DNA of 64,000 nucleotides from Palsa-461 sp036844945 (GTDB lineage: Bacteria; Actinomycetota; Acidimicrobiia; Acidimicrobiales; RAAP-2), in the NCBI GenBank assembly GCA_036844945.1, contig DAIUEV010000011.1, forward strand, positions 1 through 64,000, written 5' to 3'. The notes below the pieces were generated by a model. It saw only the letters and a list, made by a program, of their open reading frames with translations. It was not told the origin of the DNA and did no database searches. The position numbers were made by a program, and so were the translations under genes. Positions within the stretch are counted from its first letter, which is position 1. Each line of letters starts with the position of its first letter. This document shows positions 1-8,739 of this stretch, one piece after another.

Positions 1-1023
1 TGCTTCGCCGGCAACGCGGCGCTGCTCGGCTGCTGCGACGTCGTCATCGCGACCGCCGACACCAACCTCGGCATGGGCGGCCCGGCGATGATCGAGGGCG
101 GGGGCCTCGGGGTCTTCCCGCCCGAGGCGATCGGGCCGATGTCGGTGCAGGTCCCAAACGGCGTGGTCGACGTCGCGGTGGCCGACGACGCCGAGGCGGT
201 CGCGGTGGCCAAGGCCTACCTGTCCTACTTTCAGGGCCCGCTCTCGACATGGGAGTGCGCCGACCAGCGGGCGCTGCGCGACTGCGTGCCCGAGGACCGG
301 CGGCGCGTCTACGACGTCCACCGGGTGATCGAGGTGCTGGCCGACACCGGATCGGTCCTCGAGCTTCGTCCGCAGTACGGGCTGGCCATGGTCACCGCGC
401 TGGCCCGGCTGGAGGGCCGGCCGGTCGGGATCGTGGCCAACAACCCGATGCACCTCGCCGGCGCCATCGACGCGCCGGCCGCCAACAAGGCGGCCCGGTT
501 CCTGCAGCTCTGTGACGCCCACGACCTGCCGGTGGTCTCGCTGTGTGACACGCCGGGGTTCATGGTCGGCCCGGAGGCCGAGGAGGCCGCCCTCGTCCGC
601 CACGCCGGCCGGCTGTTCGTGACCGGGGCGAGCGTCACCGTGCCGTTCTGCACGGTCGTGCTGCGCAAGGGCTACGGGCTCGGGGCCCAGGCGATGGCGG
701 GCGGCAGCTTCCGGGCGCCGCTGTGGATCGGGTCCTGGCCGACCGGCGAGTTCGGGGGGATGGGGCTCGAGGGGGCGGTGCGGCTCGGCTACCGGCGCGA
801 GCTCGAGGCGGTCGAGGACCCGGCCGAGCGCGAGGCGCTGTACGAGTCGATGGTGGCCCGTTCCTACACGGTGGGAAAGGCGCTCAATGTGGCCACCTAC
901 TTCGAGGTCGACGACGTGATCGATCCGGCCGAGACGAGGGAGCGCCTGGCCGCCATGCTGGCCGCCGCGCCCCCGCCCTCACCGCGGGCCGGCAAGAAGC
1001 GCCCCACCGTCGATCCCTGGTGA
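1..1023 (+). CDS. acyl-CoA carboxylase carboxyltransferase subunit (5' truncated)
   Basis: The reading frame is open from base 1, so the start lies outside the window and only the C-terminal 340 residues are seen. They match the biotin-dependent carboxyl transferase family (acetyl-/propionyl-/methylcrotonyl-CoA carboxylase beta-type), which moves CO2 from carboxybiotin to an acyl-CoA. Visible signatures are FAGNAALLG near the window start (first oxyanion-hole region), LCDTPGFMVG and the glycine-rich KGYGLGAQAMAGG (second oxyanion hole). The C-terminus is a basic, proline-rich tail. Substrate choice cannot be read from this half. The gene converges on a quinone oxidoreductase, with a strong hairpin between them. 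Confidence 0.85.
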   Translation, partial: CFAGNAALLGCCDVVIATADTNLGMGGPAMIEGGGLGVFPPEAIGPMSVQVPNGVVDVAVADDAEAVAVAKAYLSYFQGPLSTWECADQRALRDCVPEDRRRVYDVHRVIEVLADTGSVLELRPQYGLAMVTALARLEGRPVGIVANNPMHLAGAIDAPAANKAARFLQLCDAHDLPVVSLCDTPGFMVGPEAEEAALVRHAGRLFVTGASVTVPFCTVVLRKGYGLGAQAMAGGSFRAPLWIGSWPTGEFGGMGLEGAVRLGYRRELEAVEDPAEREALYESMVARSYTVGKALNVATYFEVDDVIDPAETRERLAAMLAAAPPPSPRAGKKRPTVDPW

Positions 1024-1140
1024 ACAGGAACCCAAGAAAACGATTGTCGTCGGGGTGACGGCGGGGTAGGTTGCGGGCGCTCCGGCGGCGGGCACTGCCC
1101 GCGGGTGCCGGACTTGGGATCGGGGGTTCCTCGGGCGGCG

Positions 1141-1173
1141 CCTCGGGGAGACGGCGTAAGCCGCTCCCCGAGG
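1141..1173. terminator. bidirectional hairpin terminator
   Basis: A perfect 10-bp inverted repeat (1141-1150 with 1164-1173) is extended by an inner CGGC/GCCG stem (1152-1155 with 1160-1163) around a GTAA tetraloop, with one bulged A at 1151. It lies between two convergent genes and could terminate both. There is no T-tract, which is common in high-GC actinobacteria. A smaller GCGGGC/GCCCGC hairpin lies just upstream, near 1088. Confidence 0.6.
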
Positions 1174-1202
1174 TGACCGTCGAGAGCCGGGCCACCTCGG
1201 GC

Positions 1203-2147
1203 TCAGCCGCCGACCAGGACCACCTTGCCGAGCTTGCCCCCCGCCTCGAAGCGTTCGTAGGCGCGGGTGGCCTCGGAGAACGCGAAGGTCGCGCAGACGG
1301 GCACCCGGATCGCGCCCGACGCGAGGTGGGGGAGCACGTGGCGGCGGACCCCGTCCACCACCGCCGCTTTGGCGACCCGGTCGCGGGCCCGGAGCGTCGA
1401 GCCGGAGAGGCGGGCCCGCTTGCCCATGAGCACTCCGAGCTGGAGCGGCACCTCGCCGCCGCTCCCGATGCCGATGACCACCATGCGGCCGCCGACGGCG
1501 AGGGCACCGAGCGCGGCGGGGAAGCTGGCCGCCCCGACGAGCTCGAGCACCACGTCGTAGGGACCGTGGTGGGGGACCTCGGCCGGGTCGATGGCCGCAG
1601 CGGCACCGAGACCGCCAAGCTCGTCGCGGCGCCCGGGGTCCCGAGCCGAGGCGACCACGACGGCCCCCGCCGCCCTGCCGAGCTGCACCGCCGCGGTGCC
1701 CACCCCGCCCGCGGCTCCGGTCACGAGCAGGCGCTCCCCGGAGCCGAGGCCGCACTGGGTGAAGAGCGCGTCGAACGCCGTGCAGAACGTCTCGGGGAAC
1801 CCGCCCGCCTCGGGCCACGACATCCCATCGGGCACCGGGAGCGCATGGGTCTCGTCCACGACCGCGTGCTCGGCCTGCCCGCCGCCGCCCACGATGGCCA
1901 TCACCCGGTCGCCCGGCGCGAACCGGCTGACCTGGCGGCCGACGGCGACGACCTCGCCGGCCATCTCGAGCCCGGGCACGTTGGCGGGGGAGCCCGCCGG
2001 CGCCGGGTACATCCCGCGTCGCTGGGCCATGTCGGCCCCGTTGAGCCCGGCCGCCCGCACCGCCACCAGGAGCTCCGTGTCGCCGGGGGTGGGATCCGGC
2101 TGTGGCTCCCAGCGGAGCTCGCCGTCCACGATCACGATGGCATGCAT
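1203..2147 (-). CDS. NADPH:quinone oxidoreductase-like MDR protein
   Basis: A 314-residue medium-chain dehydrogenase/reductase of the quinone-oxidoreductase branch. It would transfer hydride from NAD(P)H to quinone- or enone-type substrates in the cytosol. The N-terminal GroES-like half (1-125) lacks the catalytic and structural zinc cysteines of true alcohol dehydrogenases. The Rossmann half carries GAAGGVG at 144-150. The ATG at 2147 is chosen because AGGAGGTGGG sits just upstream; longer in-frame extensions lack family similarity. No operon partner is obvious. The physiological substrate is unknown. Confidence 0.85.
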   Translation of the reverse strand: MHAIVIVDGELRWEPQPDPTPGDTELLVAVRAAGLNGADMAQRRGMYPAPAGSPANVPGLEMAGEVVAVGRQVSRFAPGDRVMAIVGGGGQAEHAVVDETHALPVPDGMSWPEAGGFPETFCTAFDALFTQCGLGSGERLLVTGAAGGVGTAAVQLGRAAGAVVVASARDPGRRDELGGLGAAAAIDPAEVPHHGPYDVVLELVGAASFPAALGALAVGGRMVVIGIGSGGEVPLQLGVLMGKRARLSGSTLRARDRVAKAAVVDGVRRHVLPHLASGAIRVPVCATFAFSEATRAYERFEAGGKLGKVVLVGG

Positions 2148-2217
2148 CGACCCACCTCCTCGGACGTTCCTCGTCCCGAGACTGGCCGACCCGGCGTCGC
2201 CGCGCCAGTGCCGGGAC

Positions 2218-3153
2218 TCAGCCGGTCGAACGCCGCAGGTCGACCCAGCTGCGGCCGATCCGCACGACCCCGTACAGGCTCGCCACCACCGCAAGCAGCA
2301 TCACCACGGCGGTCAGGGCGAGCTGCGGGTCGAGCGCCGAGCCGGGTGTCCCGCTCGCAGTGCCGTGCAGGAACCACGGCGCGTGCAGCGCGACCTGGCC
2401 CCACCAGATCGCCGTGTTCACCGTCGCCGCCATCATGGCCGCCGCCACGCCGACCGCCAGTGCCGAGACGACCACCGCGGTCCGTCGATGGAGTGTGAGC
2501 CGCCGGTAGGCCGCCATCGCGGCCCGGGACCAGAGGGCGAGCCCGACCGCGCCGCAGGCGGCGACGGTGAGGAACGCGGCGCCATAGGATGCGTCGCCGC
2601 CGTTGCGTTGTGCCGAGGTGAGGCCATGGGCCCACGGGACGAGTGCCGCGACCCCGGCGAGCGCGAGCGCTGTGACCGCCCCCGCCCGCACGACATGGCG
2701 GCGAAGCGCCGGCCAGGCGCCGGAGCGGAGCGAGCGGGCGAAGGCCGGCCCGCTCAGCGCGACCCCGAGGACCGACAGGACGCCGGCGAGCACCGCAGCG
2801 CCGACCACCACGTCGAAGGCGGACTGCGGGACGGACCGATGGGCCGCGGGAAGAGCCCCGGCAAAGTGCTCGGCCAGCTTCTCGTAGCTGGCGCCCGCGA
2901 GGATGAACGCGCTCCACGCGCCGAGGACCACGAGCACCCCCGCCCGGGCGCGCTCGGTCGGGGGAGCCTCACCGCCGACCATGGCGGCGGCATGGGCGCG
3001 CTCGCGTAGGCCCGCGAACGCGAGGGACAGCCGGAGCCGACGGCTCGGTGGCCGGCCGGCCAGCTCGTCCTCGAGCAGCGCCTCGAGCTCCTCTCCGTAG
3101 CGCGACCGCCACACCTCGGGGTACCAGCGCAGGAGTCGACCGAGCTCGCTCAC
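2218..3153 (-). CDS. PadR-associated multi-TM membrane protein
   Basis: A 311-residue protein with a soluble charged N-terminal head (about residues 1-50, with a WYPEVWRSRYGEE motif) followed by several hydrophobic segments. This head is typical of membrane proteins encoded directly behind PadR regulators in Actinobacteria. The GTG start at 3153 overlaps the PadR stop as GTGA, so the two are translationally coupled. Its function is unknown. By association it may be the membrane component whose level PadR controls. I see no transporter ATPase or catalytic motif. Confidence 0.7.
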   Translation of the reverse strand: MSELGRLLRWYPEVWRSRYGEELEALLEDELAGRPPSRRLRLSLAFAGLRERAHAAAMVGGEAPPTERARAGVLVVLGAWSAFILAGASYEKLAEHFAGALPAAHRSVPQSAFDVVVGAAVLAGVLSVLGVALSGPAFARSLRSGAWPALRRHVVRAGAVTALALAGVAALVPWAHGLTSAQRNGGDASYGAAFLTVAACGAVGLALWSRAAMAAYRRLTLHRRTAVVVSALAVGVAAAMMAATVNTAIWWGQVALHAPWFLHGTASGTPGSALDPQLALTAVVMLLAVVASLYGVVRIGRSWVDLRRSTG

Positions 3154-3482
3154 GCCGGCGATCCGAGCGACAGCCCGAGCCGGGTCGCGCCGACGACGGC
3201 GACTTTGTGCAGGTCTGCGACCGCGTCGGCCAGCGCGGTCGAACCCGCGCCGGTGAGACGGTAGGGGCGACGCCGGTCCGTGCTCGCGACCGGCTCGATG
3301 AGCCCGCGCCCCTCGAGGCGGGTGATCGCGCCGTACAGGGTCCCGGGCCCGAGGCGGACCCCGGCGAACGTCTCGATGTCCTTCGACAGCGCGTGGCCGT
3401 GCTTGGGGCCGCCGGCCAGGCTGGTGAGGATCAGGAGGGTCGGATCGCCGTGCGAGCGTCGGCCTGCGGGCACGACCCGCAC
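3150..3482 (-). CDS. PadR family transcriptional regulator
   Basis: A 110-residue winged-helix regulator. The core (residues 14-75) shows the PadR pattern: LLILTSLAGGPKHGHAL, then GPGTLYGAITRLEGRGLI and a basic wing. Family members repress their own operon and release DNA on binding small phenolic or drug-like ligands. A GTG at 3482 is the likely start. The longer in-frame version would read through the GA microsatellite as a Ser-Leu repeat and is rejected. Overlapping inverted repeats lie immediately upstream, as expected for autoregulation. The stop overlaps the downstream membrane-protein start. Confidence 0.8.
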   Translation of the reverse strand: MRVVPAGRRSHGDPTLLILTSLAGGPKHGHALSKDIETFAGVRLGPGTLYGAITRLEGRGLIEPVASTDRRRPYRLTGAGSTALADAVADLHKVAVVGATRLGLSLGSPA

Positions 3483-3485
3483 ACT

Positions 3486-3506
3486 ACTACGTAAGGCGTA
3501 GTTACG
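3486..3506. promoter_or_regulatory. putative PadR operator (overlapping inverted repeats)
   Basis: ACTACG-(5)-CGTAGT at 3486-3502 and CGTAA-(7)-TTACG at 3490-3506 are two nested perfect inverted repeats, 4-24 bp upstream of the padR start codon. They are the most AT-rich stretch around. Position and symmetry fit an autoregulatory operator; binding is inferred. Confidence 0.5.
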
Positions 3507-3552
3507 CAAGACGGAGTATTGGGGCACGGGCGGCCGCGGAACCGCATCGGTG

Positions 3553-3588
<36 letters not shown>

Positions 3589-3666
3589 CAGCCTCGCGGC
3601 GCCGGCCGGCGCGATCCGCCAACCCCGTCGGTGGGGTGCGCCGAGTGACCCCGGGTCTTCATCCGT

Positions 3667-3672
3667 TAGCCT
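3667..3672 (+). promoter_or_regulatory. -10 box (TAGCCT) of gpx
   Basis: TAGCCT ends 8 nt before the ATG at 3681, and no Shine-Dalgarno sequence is visible. This spacing places the transcription start at or near the ATG, the usual layout of a leaderless actinobacterial mRNA. Confidence 0.5.
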
Positions 3673-3680
3673 CCGGCTTC

Positions 3681-4169
3681 ATGACCCTCTATGACATCCC
3701 CATCGCGACCCTCGACGGCGAGGAGTCCTCGCTCGCCCCCTACCAGGGCAAGGCGCTCTTGCTCGTGAACGTCGCCTCGAAGTGCGGCCTCACCCCGCAG
3801 TACGCCGGCCTCGAGCGGCTGCAGAAGACCTATGGCGACAAGGGCTTCAGCGTGCTCGGGTTCCCCTGCAACCAGTTCATGGGCCAGGAGCCGGGCAGCC
3901 CCGAGGAGATCGCCGAGTTCTGCTCGACGAACTACGGCGTGTCCTTCCCGCTCTTCGAGAAGATCGAGGTCAACGGCGAGCACCGACACCCGCTGTACGC
4001 CGAGCTAACCCAGAAGTCGGACGCCGAGGGCAACGCCGGTGACATCCAGTGGAACTTCGAGAAGTTCCTCGTGGCCCCATCCGGCGAGGTCGTCGCCCGC
4101 TTCCGGCCGCGCACCGAGCCCGAGGACGCCACGGTCGTCGACGCCATCACGGCCAACCTCCCCGGCTGA
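3681..4169 (+). CDS. glutathione peroxidase family thiol peroxidase
   Basis: A 162-residue cysteine-type GPx that reduces hydroperoxides in the cytosol. Peroxidatic Cys35 lies in NVASKCG, Gln65 in FPCNQF, and Trp124-Asn125 in WNFEKFL, completing the catalytic tetrad. Cys81 (AEFCS) sits where thioredoxin-dependent homologues have the resolving cysteine, so thioredoxin rather than glutathione is the likely reductant. There is no selenocysteine. The ATG at 3681 is used because family similarity begins there; the upstream in-frame extension would encode Glu-Arg repeats from the microsatellite. The HAD phosphatase follows 27 bp later. Confidence 0.9.
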   Translation: MTLYDIPIATLDGEESSLAPYQGKALLLVNVASKCGLTPQYAGLERLQKTYGDKGFSVLGFPCNQFMGQEPGSPEEIAEFCSTNYGVSFPLFEKIEVNGEHRHPLYAELTQKSDAEGNAGDIQWNFEKFLVAPSGEVVARFRPRTEPEDATVVDAITANLPG

Positions 4170-4196
4170 CCCCGCTTCCGCGTTGAGCCCGGCTCC

Positions 4197-4916
4197 ATGA
4201 CCGACCCGGGCTTCGTCGCGTCCATCTTCGACATGGACGGGCTGCTCGTCGACTCCGAGTCCTTGTGGCAGGTCGCCGAGGTCGAGATACTCGGGGGGCT
4301 GGGGGTGCCCATCGACCCGCACCAGTGCCGGCAGACCAAGGGCATGTTCGTCAACGAGGTCACCGCCTACTGGCACGAGCGGTTCCCGTGGCACGGGCCA
4401 ACCACCGACGACGTGGCCGTGCAGGTGGTCGACCGGGTCTGCCAGCTGGTGGTCGAGCGTGGCCACCTGCTGCCGGGCGTCGACCAGGCGATCGGGCTGT
4501 GCCAACGTCATGGGCTCGTCCTGGGTCTGGCGTCCTCCTCGGAGTACCGGCTGATCGACCTGGTCCTCGGGCACTTCGGGCTCGCCCCCCACTTCGACGT
4601 CGTCCACTCGGCCGAGGAGGAGCCCTACGGCAAACCCCATCCGGGTGTGTACCTGGGCGCGGCGGCCAAGCTCGGTGCCGACCCGACCCGGTGCCTCGCC
4701 TGGGAGGACGCCGGCGCCGGGGTGCTCGCCGCCAAGGCGGCCCGGATGGTCTGCGTCGCGGTTCCCGAGCCGGCCGAACGGGACCGGCCGCCGTTCGCGA
4801 TCGCCGACGCCGTCCTCGGCTCGCTCGCTGAGGCAGACGACGACCTCTACGCTCGGCTCGTGGCGGCGCGAGACGTGTCGGCGGGAACCCCGCCCCTCGA
4901 CCGAGAGGCACCATGA
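4197..4916 (+). CDS. HAD-superfamily sugar-phosphate phosphatase (HxpB/YniC-like)
   Basis: A 239-residue HAD hydrolase. Motif I is FDMDGLLVDSE with nucleophile Asp12 and acid/base Asp14. Motif II falls in LASSSEYRL, motif III in YGKPHPGVY and motif IV in WEDAGAG. The helical cap lies between about residues 20 and 95. The opening motif and overall layout resemble the hexitol/2-deoxyglucose-6-phosphatase group, so a phosphosugar phosphatase is likely, but the substrate is inferred. Its stop overlaps the next ATG (ATGA), implying co-translation with the VOC protein. Confidence 0.8.
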   Translation: MTDPGFVASIFDMDGLLVDSESLWQVAEVEILGGLGVPIDPHQCRQTKGMFVNEVTAYWHERFPWHGPTTDDVAVQVVDRVCQLVVERGHLLPGVDQAIGLCQRHGLVLGLASSSEYRLIDLVLGHFGLAPHFDVVHSAEEEPYGKPHPGVYLGAAAKLGADPTRCLAWEDAGAGVLAAKAARMVCVAVPEPAERDRPPFAIADAVLGSLAEADDDLYARLVAARDVSAGTPPLDREAP

Positions 4917-5335
4917 CCGAGCCCGTCAAGCTGACCAAGCTGAACATCGTCGTCTCCGACATGGCGGCGTCGGTGGCCTTCTACCGGCTCCTCGGCGTGG
5001 AGATCGGCGAGAGCGCCGAGCCCTACACGGGTCACCATCGCAGTGCGACCATGGCGGGTGGGATCGACCTCGACCTCGACAGCTCGCAGTTCGCGTCCAA
5101 GTGGGATCCGGGCTGGCGGGGCGGCCTGGGCGTGATCGGCTTCGAGGTCGACTCCCGGGAAGCGGTCGACGAGCGGTTCGCGACGCTGACCGCCGCCGGC
5201 TACCGCGCCCAGCTGGCTCCGATCGACGCGTTCTGGGGTGCCCGGTACGCGATCGTCGAGGATCCCGACGGGAACCCGGTCTCGATCACGAGCCCGCCCG
5301 ACGACGCCATGCGGTCGGCGCCGATCGAGCCCTGA
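4913..5335 (+). CDS. VOC (glyoxalase/bleomycin-resistance fold) protein
   Basis: A 140-residue protein with two betaalphabetabetabeta modules. It starts LTKLNIVVSDMAASVAFYR and ends with the characteristic VEDPDGNPVSI strand. Such proteins are metal-dependent lyases, dioxygenases, isomerases or drug-binding proteins; the residues here do not single one out. The ATG overlaps the phosphatase stop by 4 nt. The ileS promoter follows. Confidence 0.8.
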   Translation: MTEPVKLTKLNIVVSDMAASVAFYRLLGVEIGESAEPYTGHHRSATMAGGIDLDLDSSQFASKWDPGWRGGLGVIGFEVDSREAVDERFATLTAAGYRAQLAPIDAFWGARYAIVEDPDGNPVSITSPPDDAMRSAPIEP

Positions 5336-5375
5336 ACCGCTCCCCCCAGGTGACGGGGGCGGTACTCATTTCTTT

Positions 5376-5381
5376 TAGGCT
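5376..5381 (+). promoter_or_regulatory. -10 box (TAGGCT) upstream of ileS
   Basis: TAGGCT sits in a locally AT-rich patch (5366-5381) after the VOC gene, 25 nt before the GTG at 5407. It is the only -10-like element in the gap. Confidence 0.4.
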
Positions 5382-5406
5382 TGCCCAACCCGGCCGACCC
5401 GGCCGG

Positions 5407-8400
5407 GTGTCGGGAGCCACCCCGACGAGCGAACTTCCCGAGAGCCCGGTGTTTCGACCCATCCCCACCGACGTCGACTTCGTGACCCTCGAGAAGCAGG
5501 AGCTCGACCGCTGGGCCGCGCACGACGTCTTCGCCCGTTCGGTCGCCAGTCGCGAGGGCGCGCCACCGTGGATCTTCTACGAGGGCCCGCCCACCGCCAA
5601 CGGCAAGCCGGGCCTCCACCACGCGTGGGCGCGCGTCTACAAGGACCTGTTCTGCCGGTTCCGGACGATGCGCGGGCACCGGGTCGATCGGCGGGCCGGC
5701 TGGGACACCCACGGGCTGCCGGTCGAGGTCGAGGTGGAGAAGCGTCTCGGCATCAGCGGCAAGCGCCAGATCCAAGAGGAGGTCGGCATCGCCGAGTTCG
5801 TCAGGCTGTGCCGAGAGTCGGTGGTCTCCTACGTCGAGGACTGGCGCGAGCTGACCGTCCGGATCGGGTACTGGCTCGACTTCGACGACGCCTACTGGAC
5901 CCTCAACCCCGAGTACATCGAGTCGGTGTGGTGGCACCTCCGCCAGCTCTTCGACCAGGGCCTGCTCTACGAGGACATCAAGGTCGTCCCCTACTGCCCG
6001 CGCTGCGGCACCGGACTGTCCAGCCACGAGCTCGGTCAGCCCGAGGTCTACCGGGACGAGGAGGACGAGTCGGCCTACGTCCGCCTGCTCCTGACCGACG
6101 CCGATCCGGCGCGGGTGGGTGGTGCCACCTCGCTGCTCGTGTGGACGACCACCCCCTGGACGCTTGTCTCCAACAGCGGGGTGGCCGTGCACCCCGACCT
6201 CACCTACGCGGTCGTCGACGGGATGCTGGTGGCCGAGCCGCTGGTGGAGCAGGTGATGGGCGAGGGAGCCCGGATCACCGGACGGGTCCTGGGGGCGGAC
6301 TTGGTCGGACTGCACTACGCCCGCCCACTCGATCTCGTTGCCACCGAACCCGGTGGCGACGGGTGGCGGGTCGTGCCGGCCGACTTCGTCACCACCGACG
6401 AGGGCACCGGGCTCGTGCACATGGCTCCCGCCTTCGGCGAGATCGACCGCCAGGTCGGGCGGGACCAGGACCTTCCCACCCTCAACCCGGTCGGCCCCGA
6501 CGGCCGGTTCACCGACGCGGCGGGCTGGCTGGCCGGGCGCGAGGTCAGGGAGGCGAACCACGACATCAACGACGCGCTGGAGGCGGCGGGGCTGCTCTTC
6601 CGGCGCCTGCCCTACGTGCACTCCTACCCCCACTGCTGGCGCTGCCGCACTCCGCTCATCTACTGGGGCAAGCCCAGCTGGTACGTGGCCACCTCGACCC
6701 GCAAGGACGACCTCGTCTCGCAGAACCAGACGATCGACTGGCACCCCGGATACATCCGGGACGGCCGCTTCGGGGAGTGGCTCGCGAACAACGTGGACTG
6801 GGCGCTGTCCCGGGACCGGTTCTGGGGGACCCCGCTGCCGATCTGGCGCTGCGGGTCCGGCCATGTCACCTGCATCGGCTCGCTCGCCGAGCTCTCCGAG
6901 TTGGCCGGACGCGACCTCGCCGACATCGACCCCCACCGCCCGGTGGTCGACGAGGTCACCTTCGCGTGCCCGGAGTGCGCCGAACCGGCCCGACGAGTCG
7001 AGGCCGTGATCGACACGTGGTTCGACTCCGGCTCGATGCCGGCCGCCCAGGTCGGCTACCCGTACCGCGCTGGGTCGGCCGAGCGGTTCGAGTTCCCGGC
7101 GGACTTCATCTCGGAGGCGATCGACCAGACGCGGGGCTGGTTCTACACACTGCTCGCCGTCAACACCCTCGTGTTCGGGTCCACCCCCTACCGCCACGTG
7201 GTGTGCCTCGGGCACATCGTCGACGCCCAGGGCCGCAAGGCCTCGAAGTCGCTCGGCAATGTGTTCGACCCCTGGGAGGTGCTCAACACCCGGGGCGCCG
7301 ACCCGATGCGGTGGTGGATGTTCAGCCAGGGCTCGCCGTGGACGCCCACCCAGGCCTCGATCGCGGCGATCGATGTGGCGATGCGCGAGACGCTGCTCAC
7401 CCTGTGGAACACGGCCAGCTTCTTCACCACCTATGCGGCCGCCAACGGCTTCGACCCGGCCGATTCCGGCGTGCCGGCGCCGGCCGAGCGGCCCGAGCTC
7501 GACCGTTGGCTCCTGTCCCGTCTGTCGTCGGCGACCGCCGAGGTCACCGAGGCGCTCGACCTCTACGACCCGTTCCGGGCGGCCACCGCCTTCGCCCGGC
7601 TCGTGGACGAGATCTCGAACTGGTACGTCCGGCGCAGCCGCCGCCGGTTCTGGCACACCGACCCGGACGCGCCCGAGGGCGACAGCCTTTCTGCCCACGC
7701 CACCCTGCACGAGACGCTCTCGACCGTCGTCCTCCTGCTCGCGCCCTTCTGCCCGTTCCTGGCCGACCGGCTCTGGCACGAGCTGACCGGCGCTCCCGAG
7801 GACGCGTCGGTGCACCTGGTCGACTGGCCGGCGTCCGATCCGGCGCTGGTCGACCCGGGTCTCGAGGCCGCCATGGCCCAGGCCCGGCGGCTCGCGTCGC
7901 TCGGGCGCGCTGCACGCAGCGACGCGGGGGTCAAGGTACGCCAGCCCCTCGCCCGTGCCCTCGTCTTCCTCCGGGCCGGCGCGCCGGCGCTCCTGGCCGA
8001 GGTGGTGGCCGACGAGCTCAACGTCGACCGGGTCGAGGTGGCGGCCGAACTCGAGGACGTCATCGCCTACGGGCTGCTCCCCAACTTCAAGCTGCTCGGA
8101 CCGCGGCTCGGGCCCCGGGTCCAGGCGGTGAAGGCCGCGCTGGCCGAGATGGACGCGGCCGCGGTGGCCGCCGACCTCGAGCACGGCCGGCCGGTCACGG
8201 TCCGGCTCGCCGACGGCGACGTGGAGCTCGCCCCCGAGGAGGTCGACCTCCGGGTGCGGGGCGAGGAGGGCTACGCGGTGCACCGCGAGGGCGGGGAGGT
8301 GGTGGCCCTCGACCTCCACCTCGACGAGGACCTGATCCGGCGCGGGCTGCTCCGCGACGTCATCCGTCAGGTCCAGGACCTCCGCAAGGACGCCGGGCTC

Positions 8401-8577
8401 GAGGTGACCGACCGGATCCGGCTGAGCGTGGAGGGGCTCGACGCGCTCGGCCCGCTGGTCGACCAGCTGGCCCGAGAGGTGCTGGCCACCGACGTCCGGC
8501 CCGGCCCGGGTGACGGCCCCGGGTCGCCGGTCGAGCTCGGCACCGAGGCGGGGCGGGTCTGGATCGAGCTGGCCTGA
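5407..8577 (+). CDS. ileS: isoleucyl-tRNA synthetase
   Basis: A 1056-residue class I synthetase that charges tRNA-Ile in the cytosol. The HIGH signature appears as GLHH at residues 69-72, within EGPPTANGKPGLHHA. The KMSKS signature is KASKS, beginning at Lys611. Between them lies the CP1 editing domain with TTTPWTL and the CxxC pair in YCPRCGTG. The GPPTANGKPG context and the absence of a terminal zinc-finger cysteine cluster suggest the eukaryote-like (type 2) IleS group; this is inference. GTG 5407 is the first in-frame start after the promoter; GTG 5449 is possible. Confidence 0.92.
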   Translation: MSGATPTSELPESPVFRPIPTDVDFVTLEKQELDRWAAHDVFARSVASREGAPPWIFYEGPPTANGKPGLHHAWARVYKDLFCRFRTMRGHRVDRRAGWDTHGLPVEVEVEKRLGISGKRQIQEEVGIAEFVRLCRESVVSYVEDWRELTVRIGYWLDFDDAYWTLNPEYIESVWWHLRQLFDQGLLYEDIKVVPYCPRCGTGLSSHELGQPEVYRDEEDESAYVRLLLTDADPARVGGATSLLVWTTTPWTLVSNSGVAVHPDLTYAVVDGMLVAEPLVEQVMGEGARITGRVLGADLVGLHYARPLDLVATEPGGDGWRVVPADFVTTDEGTGLVHMAPAFGEIDRQVGRDQDLPTLNPVGPDGRFTDAAGWLAGREVREANHDINDALEAAGLLFRRLPYVHSYPHCWRCRTPLIYWGKPSWYVATSTRKDDLVSQNQTIDWHPGYIRDGRFGEWLANNVDWALSRDRFWGTPLPIWRCGSGHVTCIGSLAELSELAGRDLADIDPHRPVVDEVTFACPECAEPARRVEAVIDTWFDSGSMPAAQVGYPYRAGSAERFEFPADFISEAIDQTRGWFYTLLAVNTLVFGSTPYRHVVCLGHIVDAQGRKASKSLGNVFDPWEVLNTRGADPMRWWMFSQGSPWTPTQASIAAIDVAMRETLLTLWNTASFFTTYAAANGFDPADSGVPAPAERPELDRWLLSRLSSATAEVTEALDLYDPFRAATAFARLVDEISNWYVRRSRRRFWHTDPDAPEGDSLSAHATLHETLSTVVLLLAPFCPFLADRLWHELTGAPEDASVHLVDWPASDPALVDPGLEAAMAQARRLASLGRAARSDAGVKVRQPLARALVFLRAGAPALLAEVVADELNVDRVEVAAELEDVIAYGLLPNFKLLGPRLGPRVQAVKAALAEMDAAAVAADLEHGRPVTVRLADGDVELAPEEVDLRVRGEEGYAVHREGGEVVALDLHLDEDLIRRGLLRDVIRQVQDLRKDAGLEVTDRIRLSVEGLDALGPLVDQLAREVLATDVRPGPGDGPGSPVELGTEAGRVWIELA

Positions 8578-8594
8578 CCCCCGGCGCACGCCGC

Positions 8595-8638
8595 AGCGGG
8601 ACGGTGTGGCGAAAGTCCCGTAGTCCCGTCGTCCCGCT
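8595..8638 (+). terminator. hairpin with 8-bp triple tandem repeat after ileS
   Basis: AGCGGGAC (8595-8602) is complementary to GTCCCGCT (8631-8638). The loop contains two further copies of the 3' arm as tandem octamers (8614-8621, 8622-8629, 8630-8637), so the 5' arm could pair with any of three partners. It lies 17 bp after the ileS stop and is probably a terminator. Confidence 0.4.
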
Positions 8639-8726
8639 CCCCGGCGAGTGGCCGGCTCGTCGGCGCGGACAGCTTGGCCTCGGGGTGGAGACGGGGCCGC
8701 AAGGCCGAAGAGACGGGTTGACCAGG

Positions 8727-8732
8727 TAAGGT
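8727..8732 (+). promoter_or_regulatory. -10 box (TAAGGT) of the small membrane protein gene
   Basis: TAAGGT ends 7 nt before ATG 8740 with no ribosome-binding site between, the expected geometry for a leaderless transcript. Confidence 0.5.
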
Positions 8733-8739
8733 CGGAGCG

